Below are positions 48,423 through 59,382 of a stretch of 64,000 bases of DNA, in pieces. The DNA is from Escallonia rubra (Eukaryota > Streptophyta > Magnoliopsida > Escalloniales > Escalloniaceae), in NCBI GenBank assembly GCA_033065855.1, contig JAVXUO010000733.1, positions 248,001-312,000 of the forward strand. Reading direction: 5' to 3'. Each line of letters opens with the position of its first letter. Positions within the stretch are counted from its first letter, which is position 1. The position numbers and the translations under genes were made by a program. Below the pieces are notes generated by a model. It saw only the letters and a list, made by a program, of their open reading frames with translations. It did no database searches and had not been told where the DNA came from.

Positions 48423-50165
48423 GTGGGGCATGCGCCTAAAGGCGAGACTACTTTGCACGCACAGATGCAAGGTCAACATGTTCTAAGCTATAAAACCAAA
48501 CAAGATCGTTGGGTAATTACTAGCTTGGGATTGGCAAACAATTACCTGTTAGTGACGCCTTCAAAGATGAGTCAAATGCCTCAATACAAGAAAATGAGCA
48601 GTTTTGCAAGGACCTTGATTCATACAATTAGTGCAACATGGATGGGACCTACAAACATTGTTAATGTTCTTGCTGAACAGGCAGGAGGAATTCAAAATTC
48701 AAATTTCAATGCGACAAACATTCGAAACGTGATCCAAACCCAAAGACAAGGCTCGTTTGACATCAGTTATGCTTAAGCCACAATGAGCCTATTGAAGCGT
48801 ATGTAAATGGAGGACCCATGATTTACATACAGCTTTAGTCTTGACGATGAGCACCGAGTTACAACAATTTTTTGGGTTGACGAGCGTTCTAGACAGGAAA
48901 AAAATTGGCTGCTATCCAGGTTGGATGAATCTTTCTCCTACCCCTTACATAGCGACAATCAATCGTCTCTAAATATTTCTAGTGGCTTTATTTAGTGACG
49001 CTAAAAAAGTGTTGCTAATATTTGTCACTAAAAGTGTTAGAAGAAAAGCCACTAGAAACATTTAGCGATTATTAATTGTCACTACATATGGGATTGGAGG
49101 AAGATTCCTACAACCCGGGTAGGAGCAAAAGTTTATTCTTCTAGACATGCTTATCAATTTTTTGAGGATCTTATGTCTTTTGATACCATCTACCGTACTA
49201 ACAAGTATTCGATGCCTTTCGCTCCTTCCACCAGCGTTAATCATCATTATCACTCTATCTTGTTTGGGTTCACATTGTTAAGGGATGATAAAAAAAAAGT
49301 TATGTTTTATGGTTTTTTCATACGTGGCTGGAAGCAATGAACTACAAAGTATCCAAAGTTATCATCATTGATCAAGATTTGGCAATGAAGAATGCTATTG
49401 TTACCGTCTTCCCAAAGACTCGACACAACTTGTGCGCTTGAACGTCTGCATCACGTGTATGCAAATTATCCAGACTTTAAAAAAGATTTTGACAGGTGTG
49501 AACAAGTCATTAACAATTGAGGAATTTGAAGAGATGTGAGGATTACTCATTGCTAAACAACGATTGGCTCTAACCGCTATGTAAACTCAAAGAAAAATGG
49601 ATTGGCGTTTATACAAGAAGGTATTTTGTTGAGGGATGCAAACAACGAGCAGGAATAAATCTATGAATGCCATATTTGATCGCTATGTAGGTACAGCTAT
49701 GAATTTCAAGAGTTTTGTAATAAATGCCCAAAAAGCAATTGCAGACATTTGTAAAAAAAAAAAACTGCTGAAGCACATACAAACAAAGAAAAAATTTGCT
49801 TGAGATCCCGTTGGAGGTGAATGGTGCAAAAGTCTATACGAAGGAGATGTTCAAACAATACCAAATAGAGCTAAAAAATCAAGACGATACATTATACACA
49901 AGGTGGCTGCAGCGAGCGTGAATACAAAAGTATATTCCTTGGCAAACGATCTTGCCCCTGAGAAAGTGCTAGACTGTATAATGTCTACCATGACACAAAG
50001 ATGAATACGGTGACATGAAGTTTGAGTTTTCTGGTATGTTGTGTCGACATATTCTACGATGGACTAAAATTGTGAATAGGTGACACGATAATATTGCCTT
50101 TTCGGAGCATCTATATACTAATTTTGAAGAATTGAAGGCATTGCGTTATAATCATCTCATGACAA
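48423..50165 (+). pseudogene. FAR1/FRS-like (MULE-derived) gene, broken
   Basis: Pieces follow the FAR1/FRS order. There is a basic DNA-binding region with WMGPTNIVNVLAEQAGGIQN near 48640, then DEHRVTTIFWVDERSRQE at about 48848. After an inserted MITE come FEDLMSFDTIYRTNKYSMPF, VNHHYHSILFGF and IIDQDLAMKNAI (DDE transposase-like core), KSFVINAQKAIADI near 49715, and a SWIM zinc-finger remnant MKFEFSGMLCRHILRW at about 50018. FAR1/FRS proteins are transcription regulators domesticated from Mutator-like transposases; related transposases also exist. Many frame breaks show that it is dead. I cannot tell whether it was a host gene or a Jittery-type transposon. Confidence 0.85.
48913..49121. mobile_element. 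Palindromic MITE with TA duplication in the FRS pseudogene
   Basis: A 205-bp body (48915-49119) is one large imperfect inverted repeat: left TCCAGGTTGGATGAATCTT, right read inward CCCGGGTTGTAGGAATCTT. TA flanks both ends. The size, foldback structure and TA target suggest a Tc1/mariner-derived MITE. It separates two conserved blocks of the FRS coding region that are adjacent in related genes. Confidence 0.82.
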
Positions 50166-50304
50166 TGTTTATGCGTTTGTTGTAAAGGGTTCTTCTATAA
50201 TGGCCGGATATAAATTTCTCCGCGATCTAGCACTAGGTCGGGATCCCATCTTTGACAAGTTTGAAATACCTTCAGCTTGAAATGCAAAGCACTGTGGTAG
50301 CATT

Positions 50305-50307
<3 letters not shown>

Positions 50308-50346
<39 letters not shown>

Positions 50347-51520
50347 GTGTGTGTGTGGGGGAGCTGATTCGTTGACCAAGCGGGCAACTCCAGCTAAGTT
50401 ACCCACACGATCTGGCCGTCGGGCCAGATCTAACTTTTTTTGAACTTTTTCGTCGTCTACTACATAATGTAGCGGATAGTTTTTTTTACCATATTACCCC
50501 TCGTTCGCTACATAATGTAGCGGACAAGCCAAAGACGTTATCTGTGTTCATATATGTGTTGACTGTGTTCTTTGTTTATTCTGTGTTCATGCTTTGTGTT
50601 CTTTGTTGCTTTTAATCCAATAACCAAGGAATTCACAAACCAAAACAAATCCTTTATTGCTGATTCCACAAACATAAAATTGGCTTCTCAATTTCAATAT
50701 TCGATTTGTGATGGATTCAAGAATAAGAAACAAGATACAAAAGAAGAAGCATAGGAAACCACTCAGTTCATAACGGGTACAACTCCTGGTGGCACCATTA
50801 TTCCACCATTTTGCCCAGGCCACCACCAATGACCTCCTCCACCATCTCACACATCGATCCACCAAAAAAACCCACCACCACCGCCCCAACCATCATCATC
50901 CAAAGCTCTACGCAAAAGAAAATATTAAACATATCTGAATTAGAAGAAATCTCGAGGAAATACTAATTGAATTAGAAGAAACATATCTATAATGTTGCAA
51001 CCGCGGCGGCAGAGTGGTCGAGGAGGCCGCGACCGCGGCTTGCGGAGTCGCCCAGGAGGTCGCGACCACGGCGGCGGAGCCACGGAGGAGGCTGCGACCG
51101 CGGCTTGCGAATTGGCTGTGGAGGCATCGACCACGACGGCTGACTACTGAAGATGCCGCAACTGGGCGGCGGTACTATCAACCTTCTACCTAAACGTGCT
51201 AGTGACGATGGAGGTCGATTGTTGGAGAGGCAGAGGAGGTCGTAGTTTAGAGAGAGAGAGAGAGATGAAAGTGAAATGTGAATGTGAAATGTGAACGGGC
51301 GTGTCTGTCTTTCTATATTTCGTCCGCTACATTATGCAGTGGACATACGATTTTGCTACATAGTCAACCGCTTGAATGAGAGGTATTTTTTATAAAATTA
51401 CAGTCCGCGACATTATGTAGCGAACCGACGTAAAAAAAATGCAAAAATTAAATCCGAACCGTTCATAAATTGCAGATGAACGGGCAGATCACGCAGGCAA
51501 CTCTAGCACGGGCTACGACG
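50308..51520. mobile_element. Hairpin-rich element C next to a TA microsatellite
   Basis: A TA run (50308-50344) and GT run precede GGAGCTGATTCGTTGACC at 50360, the same start as element A. A hairpin GATCTGGCC-GTCG-GGCCAGATC lies at 50409-50430. Palindromes related to arms GTCCGCTACAT/ATGTAGCGGAC occur at 50452-50476, 50503-50524, 51322-51344 and 51403-51425, two near each end. The right end (GAACGGGCAGATCACGCAGG near 51478, up to about 51520) is an imperfect inverse of the left. No TA run follows on the right. The interior (50540-51300) has low-complexity frames only, including GCGACCGCGG-type repeats at 51000-51140. Confidence 0.65.
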
Positions 51521-51935
51521 TCAACTTAAAATGCAATATTAATCTGGCTAGCAATGCGGAAAATGGCTCGATTGGGTCTGGAAACTTTGAATAGGTTTTT
51601 CGTTGTTTTTGTCTAGACTAGATGTTAGTTACAAAAATGATAGTGGGTTCGGGTTTCAAGGTCTAAGAGCGGATCAAATTGACCCATGTTCACCCGGAGC
51701 GTCTCCTCTGAGACACCATCTCCTCTTCCTGGGAACACCTCGCTCAACAATCTGCTCACTCTAACTATTCCTCCTACCAGCTTCTGCTGCAAATCATTGA
51801 AACCACCAGGAGGAAGAAGAAGAAGAAGAATGAAAACGATGACGATGATGATGATGATGATGATGAATCCAATCCCCCCCTCCCTCTCTCCATCATAAAC
51901 CCAAGAAACCAATCTCCAATCACCCCATAAAAATC
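51521..51935. other. Upstream region of the PPR gene, with GAA/GAT repeats
   Basis: A GAAGAAGAA run followed by a GAT trinucleotide run (about 51807-51866) lies 70-130 bp before the PPR start codon, possibly in its 5' leader. No other gene. Confidence 0.5.
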
Positions 51936-54575
51936 ATGCTAAGACTCAGATGCATCAAGATAACTAGGCCCCTTCTCTCTGCCGTCCCCACCCCGATCTC
52001 CGTCACCACCATTCACCACCACCACCACCAGAACACCTTCTTCTTGCTCTTTTTTTCCAACAGCACCACCGCCTACTCGTCTCCGCCGTCAACGACTGCC
52101 GCCTCCGAATTGCTACACGCGAAGGACGTGGCCCTGTCCTTCCGCGAATGGTTCAAGTCCGCCAGTAAACCTCTGTTCGACCGAGTCTTCGAGATACTCT
52201 CCGCCGAGAACGACGACGAACAGCTTTCCATCGAATTGTCCCGTCTCAATCTCCGTTTAAATGAATCCCTAGTGCTCGACGTGTTGTCCTACCGCAAGGA
52301 CGTGCTGCCCTGCCTCAAGTTCTTCGACTGGGCGGGTCGGCAGCCGGGCTTTTACCACACCCGAGCCACATTCCATGCCATTTTCAAGATTCTGTCCAAG
52401 GCCAAGTTGATGTCCCTAATGGTTGAGTTTTTAGAAAATTACACGAAGCACAGAAGCGCGTACAGGGACGGATTTTACAACACCCTGGTGATGGGTTATG
52501 CCGTTTCGGGTAAGCTCGAGGTTGCACTCCAACTGTTCGGCAAAATGCGCTTTGGAGGAATTGATCTCGACGGCTTTGTTTATCACGTTTTGCTGAATGC
52601 GTTGGTGGAGGAGGGTTATTTCGACGTTGTTGACATGATTGCTAGGCAGATTAAGATGAGGGGGTTTGAATGCAAGGTCACACATTCCATATTGGTTAAG
52701 AACTTGTGCAAGCAAAGTGAGTTGGACAAAGCGGAAGCGTATGTACGCGGGTTGGTGGAGAATGGCGTGGTTTTAAGTGGGCATGTATTGGGTGTTTTGG
52801 TGGGCGCGTTTTGTAGGAATGGCCAGGCTGACAAGGCGGGTAAGCTGGTTGATGAGTTTGGGCAGTTGGGTGGGGTTCCAATGGAGCATGCTTATGGGGA
52901 GTGGATTAGGAACCTTGTTAAATTGGGCAAGGTAGGAGGGGCGTTGGAGTTTTTGCGGGGGAGGAAAGGGTACATTCCTGAGGTTTTCCGTTACAATACA
53001 TTGATCAATAGGCTTTTGAGGGAAAATCGGCTCGAGGAAGTTTGTGATTTGCTGATGGAGATGAAGGATCACAAGATATGTCCCGATGAGGTGACCATGA
53101 ATTCAGTTTTGTGCTTCTTTTGCAAGGTGGGGATGGTGGAGGTTGCACTCGAGTTGTACGATTCGAGGGTGGAGTTTGGGCTATCGCCAAGTGGCATGGC
53201 TTACAACTTTCTGATAAATACGCTCTGCGGGGACGGAAGTGTTGATGAAGCGTATCGGGTGTTTAGGAATTTGATTGAGCAGCGGTCTTTTCCTGGGAGA
53301 AGGACGCTTTCTATTCTTGTCGATGCGCTTTGCAGGGAGGGGAAGCTTGACAAGATGATGGAGTTGGTTCTTGTAGCTCTGGAGCGGAATTTTCTGCCTG
53401 AGGATTCTGTTTTTGACAAATTTATATCGGGTTTGTGTAGGACTGGGAGAGTGGAAGATGGTTATTTGATTCATGGGGAGCTCAACAGGTTAAATAAAGT
53501 TACCAGTAAAGGTGCTTACCTTAACTTGGTAGACGGGTTTAACAAGTCCGGTAGGGGAGATATCTCAGCAAGACTACTTATAGAAATGCAAGAAAAGGGC
53601 CACAGTGTGACTCGGAAAGTGTTCAGATCCGTCATTCAGTGTTTATGCGATATGGAAGACCCAGAGAAGCAATTTTTCAGGTTACTCGAGATGCATTGTT
53701 CCCGGCTTAGGCCTGGGTGTGAGATTTACAACTTCTTCATTGATGGAGCTGGACATGCCAAGAGACCTGAACTGGCTAGAGAAATATATGTAATGATGCA
53801 GAGACGTGGCATGGGGCCCAATTTGAGTTCTCACCTGCTAATGTTGCAAAGTTATCTAAAAAGTGACAGGATATTTGATGCTCTAAATTTCTTTGATGAT
53901 GTCTCGAGAAGAACGGTTGCAAGGAAATGGGTCAATGCCATGGTAATTGGTCTTTGTAGAGCAAATAAGCCAGACATTGCATTGGAGATCTTCCGGGACA
54001 TGAGGGAGAACCAAATACGAGCCAGTCTTCAATCTTATGAGGAAATTGTTAAGTCGTTCTGTGAGCAGAAGAGATTCGATCCGGTGGTAAATCTTATGGA
54101 TGACTTCATGAAAGAAGGCATTCCTACATCATCCTTCCTCGGTAACACACTTCTGTGGAACTCTTTAAAGAGTAGAGAACTTTACGATGCCTTGGTACGT
54201 TCAAGAGATCTGCATGATAAGGGTTCCCGCAGTTGGATGCTTGGCAGGCTAATTGGTGTATTTCCTGATTATCTAAGACGTGACCCAGAAATTGAAGAGT
54301 TGGAGGAAGTAATCGAACAGTGCTTTCCACTTGACTTGTATACTTACAACATGTTGTTGAGAAAAGTGAGCATAAGCGACGTGGATAAGGCTTGCAAGTT
54401 ATTCAATAGACTATGTCAAAAAGGGCATAAGCCGAATGCGTGGACTTACAACATTTTAGTGAATGGATTATACAAGCATGGCAGAACGGCAGAGGCAAGA
54501 AGATGCGCGGAAGAGATGGTACGAGAAGGGTTTGAACCTTTTTCAGAACGAATTATTCATCTAACTGCTTATTAA
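51936..54575 (+). CDS. P-class pentatricopeptide repeat protein, probably mitochondrial
   Basis: An intact, intronless 879-codon frame; most plant PPR genes lack introns. The N-terminus (MLRLRCIKITRPLLSAVPTP, then a His run and hydrophobic Ser/Thr-rich stretch to about residue 55) looks like a mitochondrial or plastid presequence. From about residue 180 to 870 degenerate 35-residue repeats follow, such as FYNTLVMGYAVSGKLEVALQ, YNTLINRLLRENRLEEVCDL, YNFLINTLCGDGSVDEAYRV and YNILVNGLYKHGRTAEARRC. There are no E or DYW domains at the C-terminus, so it is P class. These proteins bind organellar RNA and affect its stability, splicing or translation; the target cannot be told from sequence. Length and overall look recall Arabidopsis At1g71210, a resemblance from memory. 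The start is the first ATG of the frame. Confidence 0.95.
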   Translation: MLRLRCIKITRPLLSAVPTPISVTTIHHHHHQNTFFLLFFSNSTTAYSSPPSTTAASELLHAKDVALSFREWFKSASKPLFDRVFEILSAENDDEQLSIELSRLNLRLNESLVLDVLSYRKDVLPCLKFFDWAGRQPGFYHTRATFHAIFKILSKAKLMSLMVEFLENYTKHRSAYRDGFYNTLVMGYAVSGKLEVALQLFGKMRFGGIDLDGFVYHVLLNALVEEGYFDVVDMIARQIKMRGFECKVTHSILVKNLCKQSELDKAEAYVRGLVENGVVLSGHVLGVLVGAFCRNGQADKAGKLVDEFGQLGGVPMEHAYGEWIRNLVKLGKVGGALEFLRGRKGYIPEVFRYNTLINRLLRENRLEEVCDLLMEMKDHKICPDEVTMNSVLCFFCKVGMVEVALELYDSRVEFGLSPSGMAYNFLINTLCGDGSVDEAYRVFRNLIEQRSFPGRRTLSILVDALCREGKLDKMMELVLVALERNFLPEDSVFDKFISGLCRTGRVEDGYLIHGELNRLNKVTSKGAYLNLVDGFNKSGRGDISARLLIEMQEKGHSVTRKVFRSVIQCLCDMEDPEKQFFRLLEMHCSRLRPGCEIYNFFIDGAGHAKRPELAREIYVMMQRRGMGPNLSSHLLMLQSYLKSDRIFDALNFFDDVSRRTVARKWVNAMVIGLCRANKPDIALEIFRDMRENQIRASLQSYEEIVKSFCEQKRFDPVVNLMDDFMKEGIPTSSFLGNTLLWNSLKSRELYDALVRSRDLHDKGSRSWMLGRLIGVFPDYLRRDPEIEELEEVIEQCFPLDLYTYNMLLRKVSISDVDKACKLFNRLCQKGHKPNAWTYNILVNGLYKHGRTAEARRCAEEMVREGFEPFSERIIHLTAY

Positions 54576-55200
54576 ATCGCATGGGTATGGTCGCCGGTAC
54601 TATTGAGACTGAGCATTTTGGTGCCATCATCTATATATATTTTTTTGCGGCATTTTTGTGGCAACTGGGGAATAATCACGAATCACATTCTTTGACTGGT
54701 GTCTGCTACTCCTAATTTACTTCTTTCTTTCATCCATAGTTGTACAAGGAAACTCTCCATAGTTTTGGTTTATGGAAAGTGGTGTTGTATCATGGTTCTA
54801 CTTCATGCTTGGTAAATTCTAATAAGTATTCCGGTTTGTGCCCTGATTGTCTAAACTCTAGTGATACATATGCTGGTAATATGATCTAATCTGGATCCTT
54901 TGTTCTCTTTCTACATTATGGTAGACGATTGATTGTAATAGTTGTGACAGTTTGTATTGTCTTCAGCAACTAGCATAGCTTACTCAGTTACATGATTGAT
55001 TCTCTTCCACCTCCTCTTCCTCCTCCCCTCTCCTCTCAAGAAAACCACCACCCCAAAACGACTTGCCCAATAAAAGAGTTTCTCCGACATTTCCCGCTTT
55101 CTGCCTCTCTTTCCCTTACTTTTGTCTACTTGCTAGGAGGAATGATTACATGAAGAGAAACTGACAAAAGAAATAGGGATTCATGATCGCATTTCGTTTT
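54576..55200. other. 3' flank of the PPR gene
   Basis: Presumed 3' untranslated region and spacer. I see no gene or known repeat. Confidence 0.4.
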
Positions 55201-55216
55201 TTGGGGGGTAAAGATA

Positions 55217-55389
55217 ATGTTGAACCGTAATGCTCTTATTCAACTAGTAGGAGTACTGCGTCTCGGGGACTTACAATACTTGCCACCACATACACCTGGG
55301 CCCCCGATTCCCGCATCTATGTCAGAACCAAAGCGTACAGAGAAACCGCCTATGGAGTACATGCAGGGCGATGATGTAAGTTTGTTACC
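55217..55389 (+). other. Short orphan ORF, possible exon or TE gag scrap
   Basis: ATG at 55217 opens about 55 codons reading MLNRNALIQLVGVLRLGDLQ, then a Pro-rich PPHTPGPPIPASMSE stretch and KPPMEYMQGDD, followed by GTAAGT, which would serve as a splice donor. The amino-acid composition looks more protein-like than its surroundings. I recognise no family, and no matching downstream exon is evident. It may be a fragment of a transposon gene. Confidence 0.25.
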
Positions 55390-56079
55390 AACATAAGCGA
55401 CAAACAGGAGTCGAATCTAGGTGGGAAGCATGGATTGAGATCCTGGGGACCGCTGAATCAACTTATAGTTGGCGCTACACATTCTCATGCTTCGGACAAA
55501 GATGCAAGGAAAGGACAAGACAAAGTTCGTATAGGGCCAGACATGTCAATATCATACGTAGGATGACATCTCTATCAGATGTTTATGTTGTATGTTGCAA
55601 TGTCTAATGAGATGATTTATCTTGACATGGAAGTAGAGACTTCAAGCTAGGTACTAGTGTGTTAATGTAGTGCATTGAACGAAATCGTCGTGAATATATT
55701 TCATTGTGTTATCAAAAAATTACTATGTGAAGATCCGTAATTCTAAGACTACGATGAACTCTAATCTCATAATACGCATTCCTTTAATATTCCAATGGGT
55801 GCGATTACTCTATAAGGATCAACACCTCGAAACTGGTTGATGTATGTTAGTGATGTTGAAAACATCATTTATTGTCATTGTTAGGATCAAGCGTTTATCA
55901 CTGCACCAAGTGTTCTTGATGTTAGTAAAGGCTCAACTCTATATCCTCATACTCCTACATAGCAGCCAGGACACATGGTCGACATCACTAGGAAGTTGAT
56001 GGACACGACCAAACTCGGTCTGTTAGCAATCCCTTCCCCAGGAAACACCTAAAGGGACTTGAACTCTTGATGTGCTCTA
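55390..56079. other. Gene-free stretch, probable TE remains
   Basis: No coding sequence recognised. Its right end, with GTGCTCTAAGACCAATTG just before a repeat with LTR-like features, suggests retrotransposon debris. Confidence 0.3.
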
Positions 56080-56600
56080 AGACCAATTGTTGGGGGGAAG
56101 GCTAAACAGGGTTTCTGAGAACCAATGAGGATATTAGAACAAATCACAAGTATATATCTTTATCAAACGTAAAAAACAAGTTCAACTAACATGCTAAGCA
56201 CAAATGTTAAACTACGAAGAATAAGTAAAAGGGTCGAGTTTAGATATACTTAAACAAAGGGATTCAAATTGTTTGGCTTAAACTACCATCAAGACTTCAT
56301 CCACCTCTTCAAGAAAGTCTCTTACAAGAGCCCTAAAATCAATTATTATGCTCTACCTTTATGTCAAGACCTAAACACCATACAATACCTTTGGTGCTAT
56401 ACACACGCCGAGAACCAAGCTTTGACAACCCCAAAGTTCTAAAGCTTAACAACACCAAGCTTTGCCACAAGTTGATTAAATTGACTTATTGCACAATTGT
56501 AGCCCTCTTAAGGAATATGATGGGTACAATCAAAGCTCTAACAATGGAGAAATGAGAATTGATAAAATGTGATGCTATAAGATTAAGTTGTGCCAAGTCC
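56080..56600. repeat. Repeat related to the insertion at 31.1-31.9 kb
   Basis: It shares CAAGCTTTGACAACCCCAAAG-like segments and the same order of short blocks (TTCAAGAAAGTC, AGAGCCCTA/AAGGCCCTA, CAACACCAAGCTTTG) with 31340-31560. Likely a diverged copy of the same LTR family. Non-coding. Confidence 0.55.
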
Positions 56601-57880
56601 CTGATAAAAATTGTTGTTCAGAACTCTAATTGTCGGGCTCAGACAGTTTCACCCCAAATCAGGCAAACATTTCTTTTGTCAAATTTCGTGCGCCAAACAT
56701 GACTTTGGGGAATCGATGTTGTAAGACTTGATTAGGCTCGGTCCATAATAAATTTCATGTTCGGATCTCTAGTTTTGGGAACTCGAGCGGTTTTACCTCA
56801 GATCAGGCAAACACTTTTTCCATCAAATTTATTTCCAGCACAAATCGCAACTCTGATGACCTAAGAATGTAAGATTAGCTTAAGCCATGTCTCCGATGAA
56901 AATTGGCGTCCAAAACCCTAGTTTTAGGACTTGGATGGTGTTGCCCCTAGATGAGGCCAACATTTTTCCTGTCAAAGTTTAGGACCAAATCATGACTCTG
57001 AGAACCTGGTTATGCAAGGCCAGGTCCTTTGTGAAATTGTAGATCTGGAACCCTAGTTTTGGGAGTTGGACGATTGTGATCCCAGATCAGGCGATCATTA
57101 TATCTATGCTTCATATCAACAGCATAACTCAAGGGAACAATGTCGTAAGATTAGGTTGTGCCATGTCCTCATTGTAAATTGGCATCTGAATCCATAGTTT
57201 TGGGAGTCGTGCATTTTTGCCCAATATACGCGTAACATATTTGTTGTCAAGTTGTGGTCCCAAAATGCAACTTTGGGACCTGATCTTGTAAAATTAGGTT
57301 TTGCCAGGACTACTTAAAAATCTCCATCCAAAATTCTAGTTTTGGGACTCGGACAGTGTTGCCCCAAGAGAAGGCGAACATACTCAGGGGACCTGATAAT
57401 GTAAAATTAGTTGGTATCAGATTCTCAAAGAAAATAGGTATCCATAACCCTAGTTTTGGGACTCGAAACAGTTTGCCCCCAGATTGCGAGCATATGTATT
57501 GTCAAATTTGGTGCCACCAAAACGTAACTTTGGGGACCTGATACTGTTAGATTGTTATGCCATGTCCCAGATGAAAATTATCCGTCAGGAGCCATAGTTT
57601 CAAGAGCCTGACGGTTTTAGCACCTAGTCTAGCGAACAAGCACAAAAGACAACTCTAAGAACCAAATGCTGTAAGATTGGGTTTTGCCATGTCAATGATG
57701 AAAATTGGTGTCCAGAATCCCATTCTTGGACTTGGGCATTTTTGCCCCAAAATAAGGCTCACAACTTTCCTGTATTTTGGATCTAAAACACAACTTAAGG
57801 GACGTGATTATGTAAAATTAGGTTGTGTCAAGTCCCCATTGAATATTGGCGTCCAAAACCCTAGTTTTGAGACTTGGAGA
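56600..57880. repeat. Satellite-like array, about ten 142-bp units
   Basis: The anchor CCCTAGTTTTGGGACT (with variants) appears near 56627, 56770, 56918, 57051, 57193, 57333, 57449, 57591, 57716 and 57860, mostly 133-148 bp apart, with two shorter units of 116 and 125 bp. Other shared words in each unit are CAGATCAGGC, CTTTGGGGACCTGAT and GTAAGATTAGG. Units have diverged considerably. Small frames in it are by-products of the repeat. Confidence 0.85.
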
Positions 57881-59020
57881 ATCGAATGATGGTAGTAGTG
57901 GTGGGTGGCGGCAGCGACGACGGTGGTAGTAAAGGTGGTGTGTTGGTAACGCTAATGAAGACAATACTGGTGGGTTCATTAGCGTTGAGATTTAGACAAC
58001 TCTAAGAGAGGTAAATAAGTTTTTCTTAATTTATGTAAATCCATATCCTATGAAATCCAACTATTTCTCATCGGATTTTACACTAAAGAAAAAAATCTAA
58101 TCAATTCTTAAGGAATCCAATTCTAATTCCTTTTTAATGTTCCAAACAACAAAATTTGAGTATTTGAAATGAAATTGCATCAATTATGTAGTTCCAAACA
58201 GACTGAGTGTAAAAAGTGATGTTACCTTTTCATTGCAGTTAACCACTAATGGCAATAATGATATGGCATTTCCACCTTTTTAATTCCATACATTTACGGA
58301 ACTTAGAGCTCATTGCTTGTTGTTATTGTTACATGCATTAACCCTGCAAAATTATACTAGTACTTCCAATAGTAAACGGGCTAGATACCCATGATTTTAA
58401 TGTCACTAATAAGTCAATTAGCAACCCAAAAGTACCAACGCCATCACAATATTATCTTCATACTCCATGCACATTTTCCAAGTAAATCTTTATAGCCAAG
58501 ATAATGAGATGCATTGCTTAAGACCACAAAGCTCTACCTTGTCATGATGGTCATTAAAAGTATATGTTGAATGGTTAAAAATAAGTGAAGCCTACATTTA
58601 CGGGCGGTGTATTACATTTAACACAATGGCTATATAGAGGGTCATGAGACAAGCTCACACACAAACACCTCTATGTTCGTGGGATGCCTTTAACCGACCT
58701 CCGAGTTTAGCATTCTGCAGCTAGAATCCTATCAACAATCCCTAATTTTTTTTCTTTGGCCTTCATTCTCAATCGTAGTTTCTGATCTAGTTTCTAACAG
58801 CAATGACTCCTTCAAATTTGTTAGTCGTCCAAGTTTTTCTGCTTTGAATTTTTTGGAAAACAGTACCAAAACATATCCTCTCTATAATTATATTTATCAA
58901 TGACATGATTTCTCATGGAGTTAAATTCTTGTGTTCCAAAAGGCCAAAACTATAGTTACTATATTATATAATTTCAATAAAACCGAAATCATACTATATT
59001 ATCATCCAAAACCCTTGTGA
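57881..59020. other. Intergenic DNA left of the MULE
   Basis: GGT-rich low-complexity sequence at 57890-57950, then AT-rich unique sequence with no gene. Because the MULE was inserted between this stretch and the gene at 63054, part of it (for example a CTATATAGAGG at 58629) may once have been that gene's upstream region. Confidence 0.4.
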
Positions 59021-59029
59021 TAAGCTTTA

Positions 59030-59267
59030 TAGGCAACAACCCAGGTGGTCCGTGTATTATACGCGTTTTGCCAAATTAGTCCCTTAACAAAAAATTTATC
59101 CATTTTAATCCTTTAACATTGTGCCATTTGCCATATTAATCCTTTTCTCAACTTCCGTCCAAAAAATTCCGTTTTTGGACCCCACACGAGGGGCACAAAA
59201 GACCATTCCCCTATCCCCTACCCGTCTGTTTCCCTTCCCTCCAAAAACACACAACCTTCTCCCGCTC
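59030..59267. repeat. Left terminal inverted repeat of the MULE
   Basis: Matches 62668-62904 in inverse orientation with scattered differences, to AAAAACACACAACCTTCTCC at its inner edge. Confidence 0.92.
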
Positions 59268-59382
59268 AAATGAAATCCTGCCAAGAAAACATGTCCAGCC
59301 TTAACCTTTCACACTCCAATTAATGCATTCATGTATAAAACATCAAGACCCAACATATCTGTGTTGGCAAGGAAAAATATCC

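Noticed and set aside
52431-54330. Many minus-strand frames opposite the PPR gene
   Set aside because: Shadows of the repeat-protein coding sequence on the plus strand.
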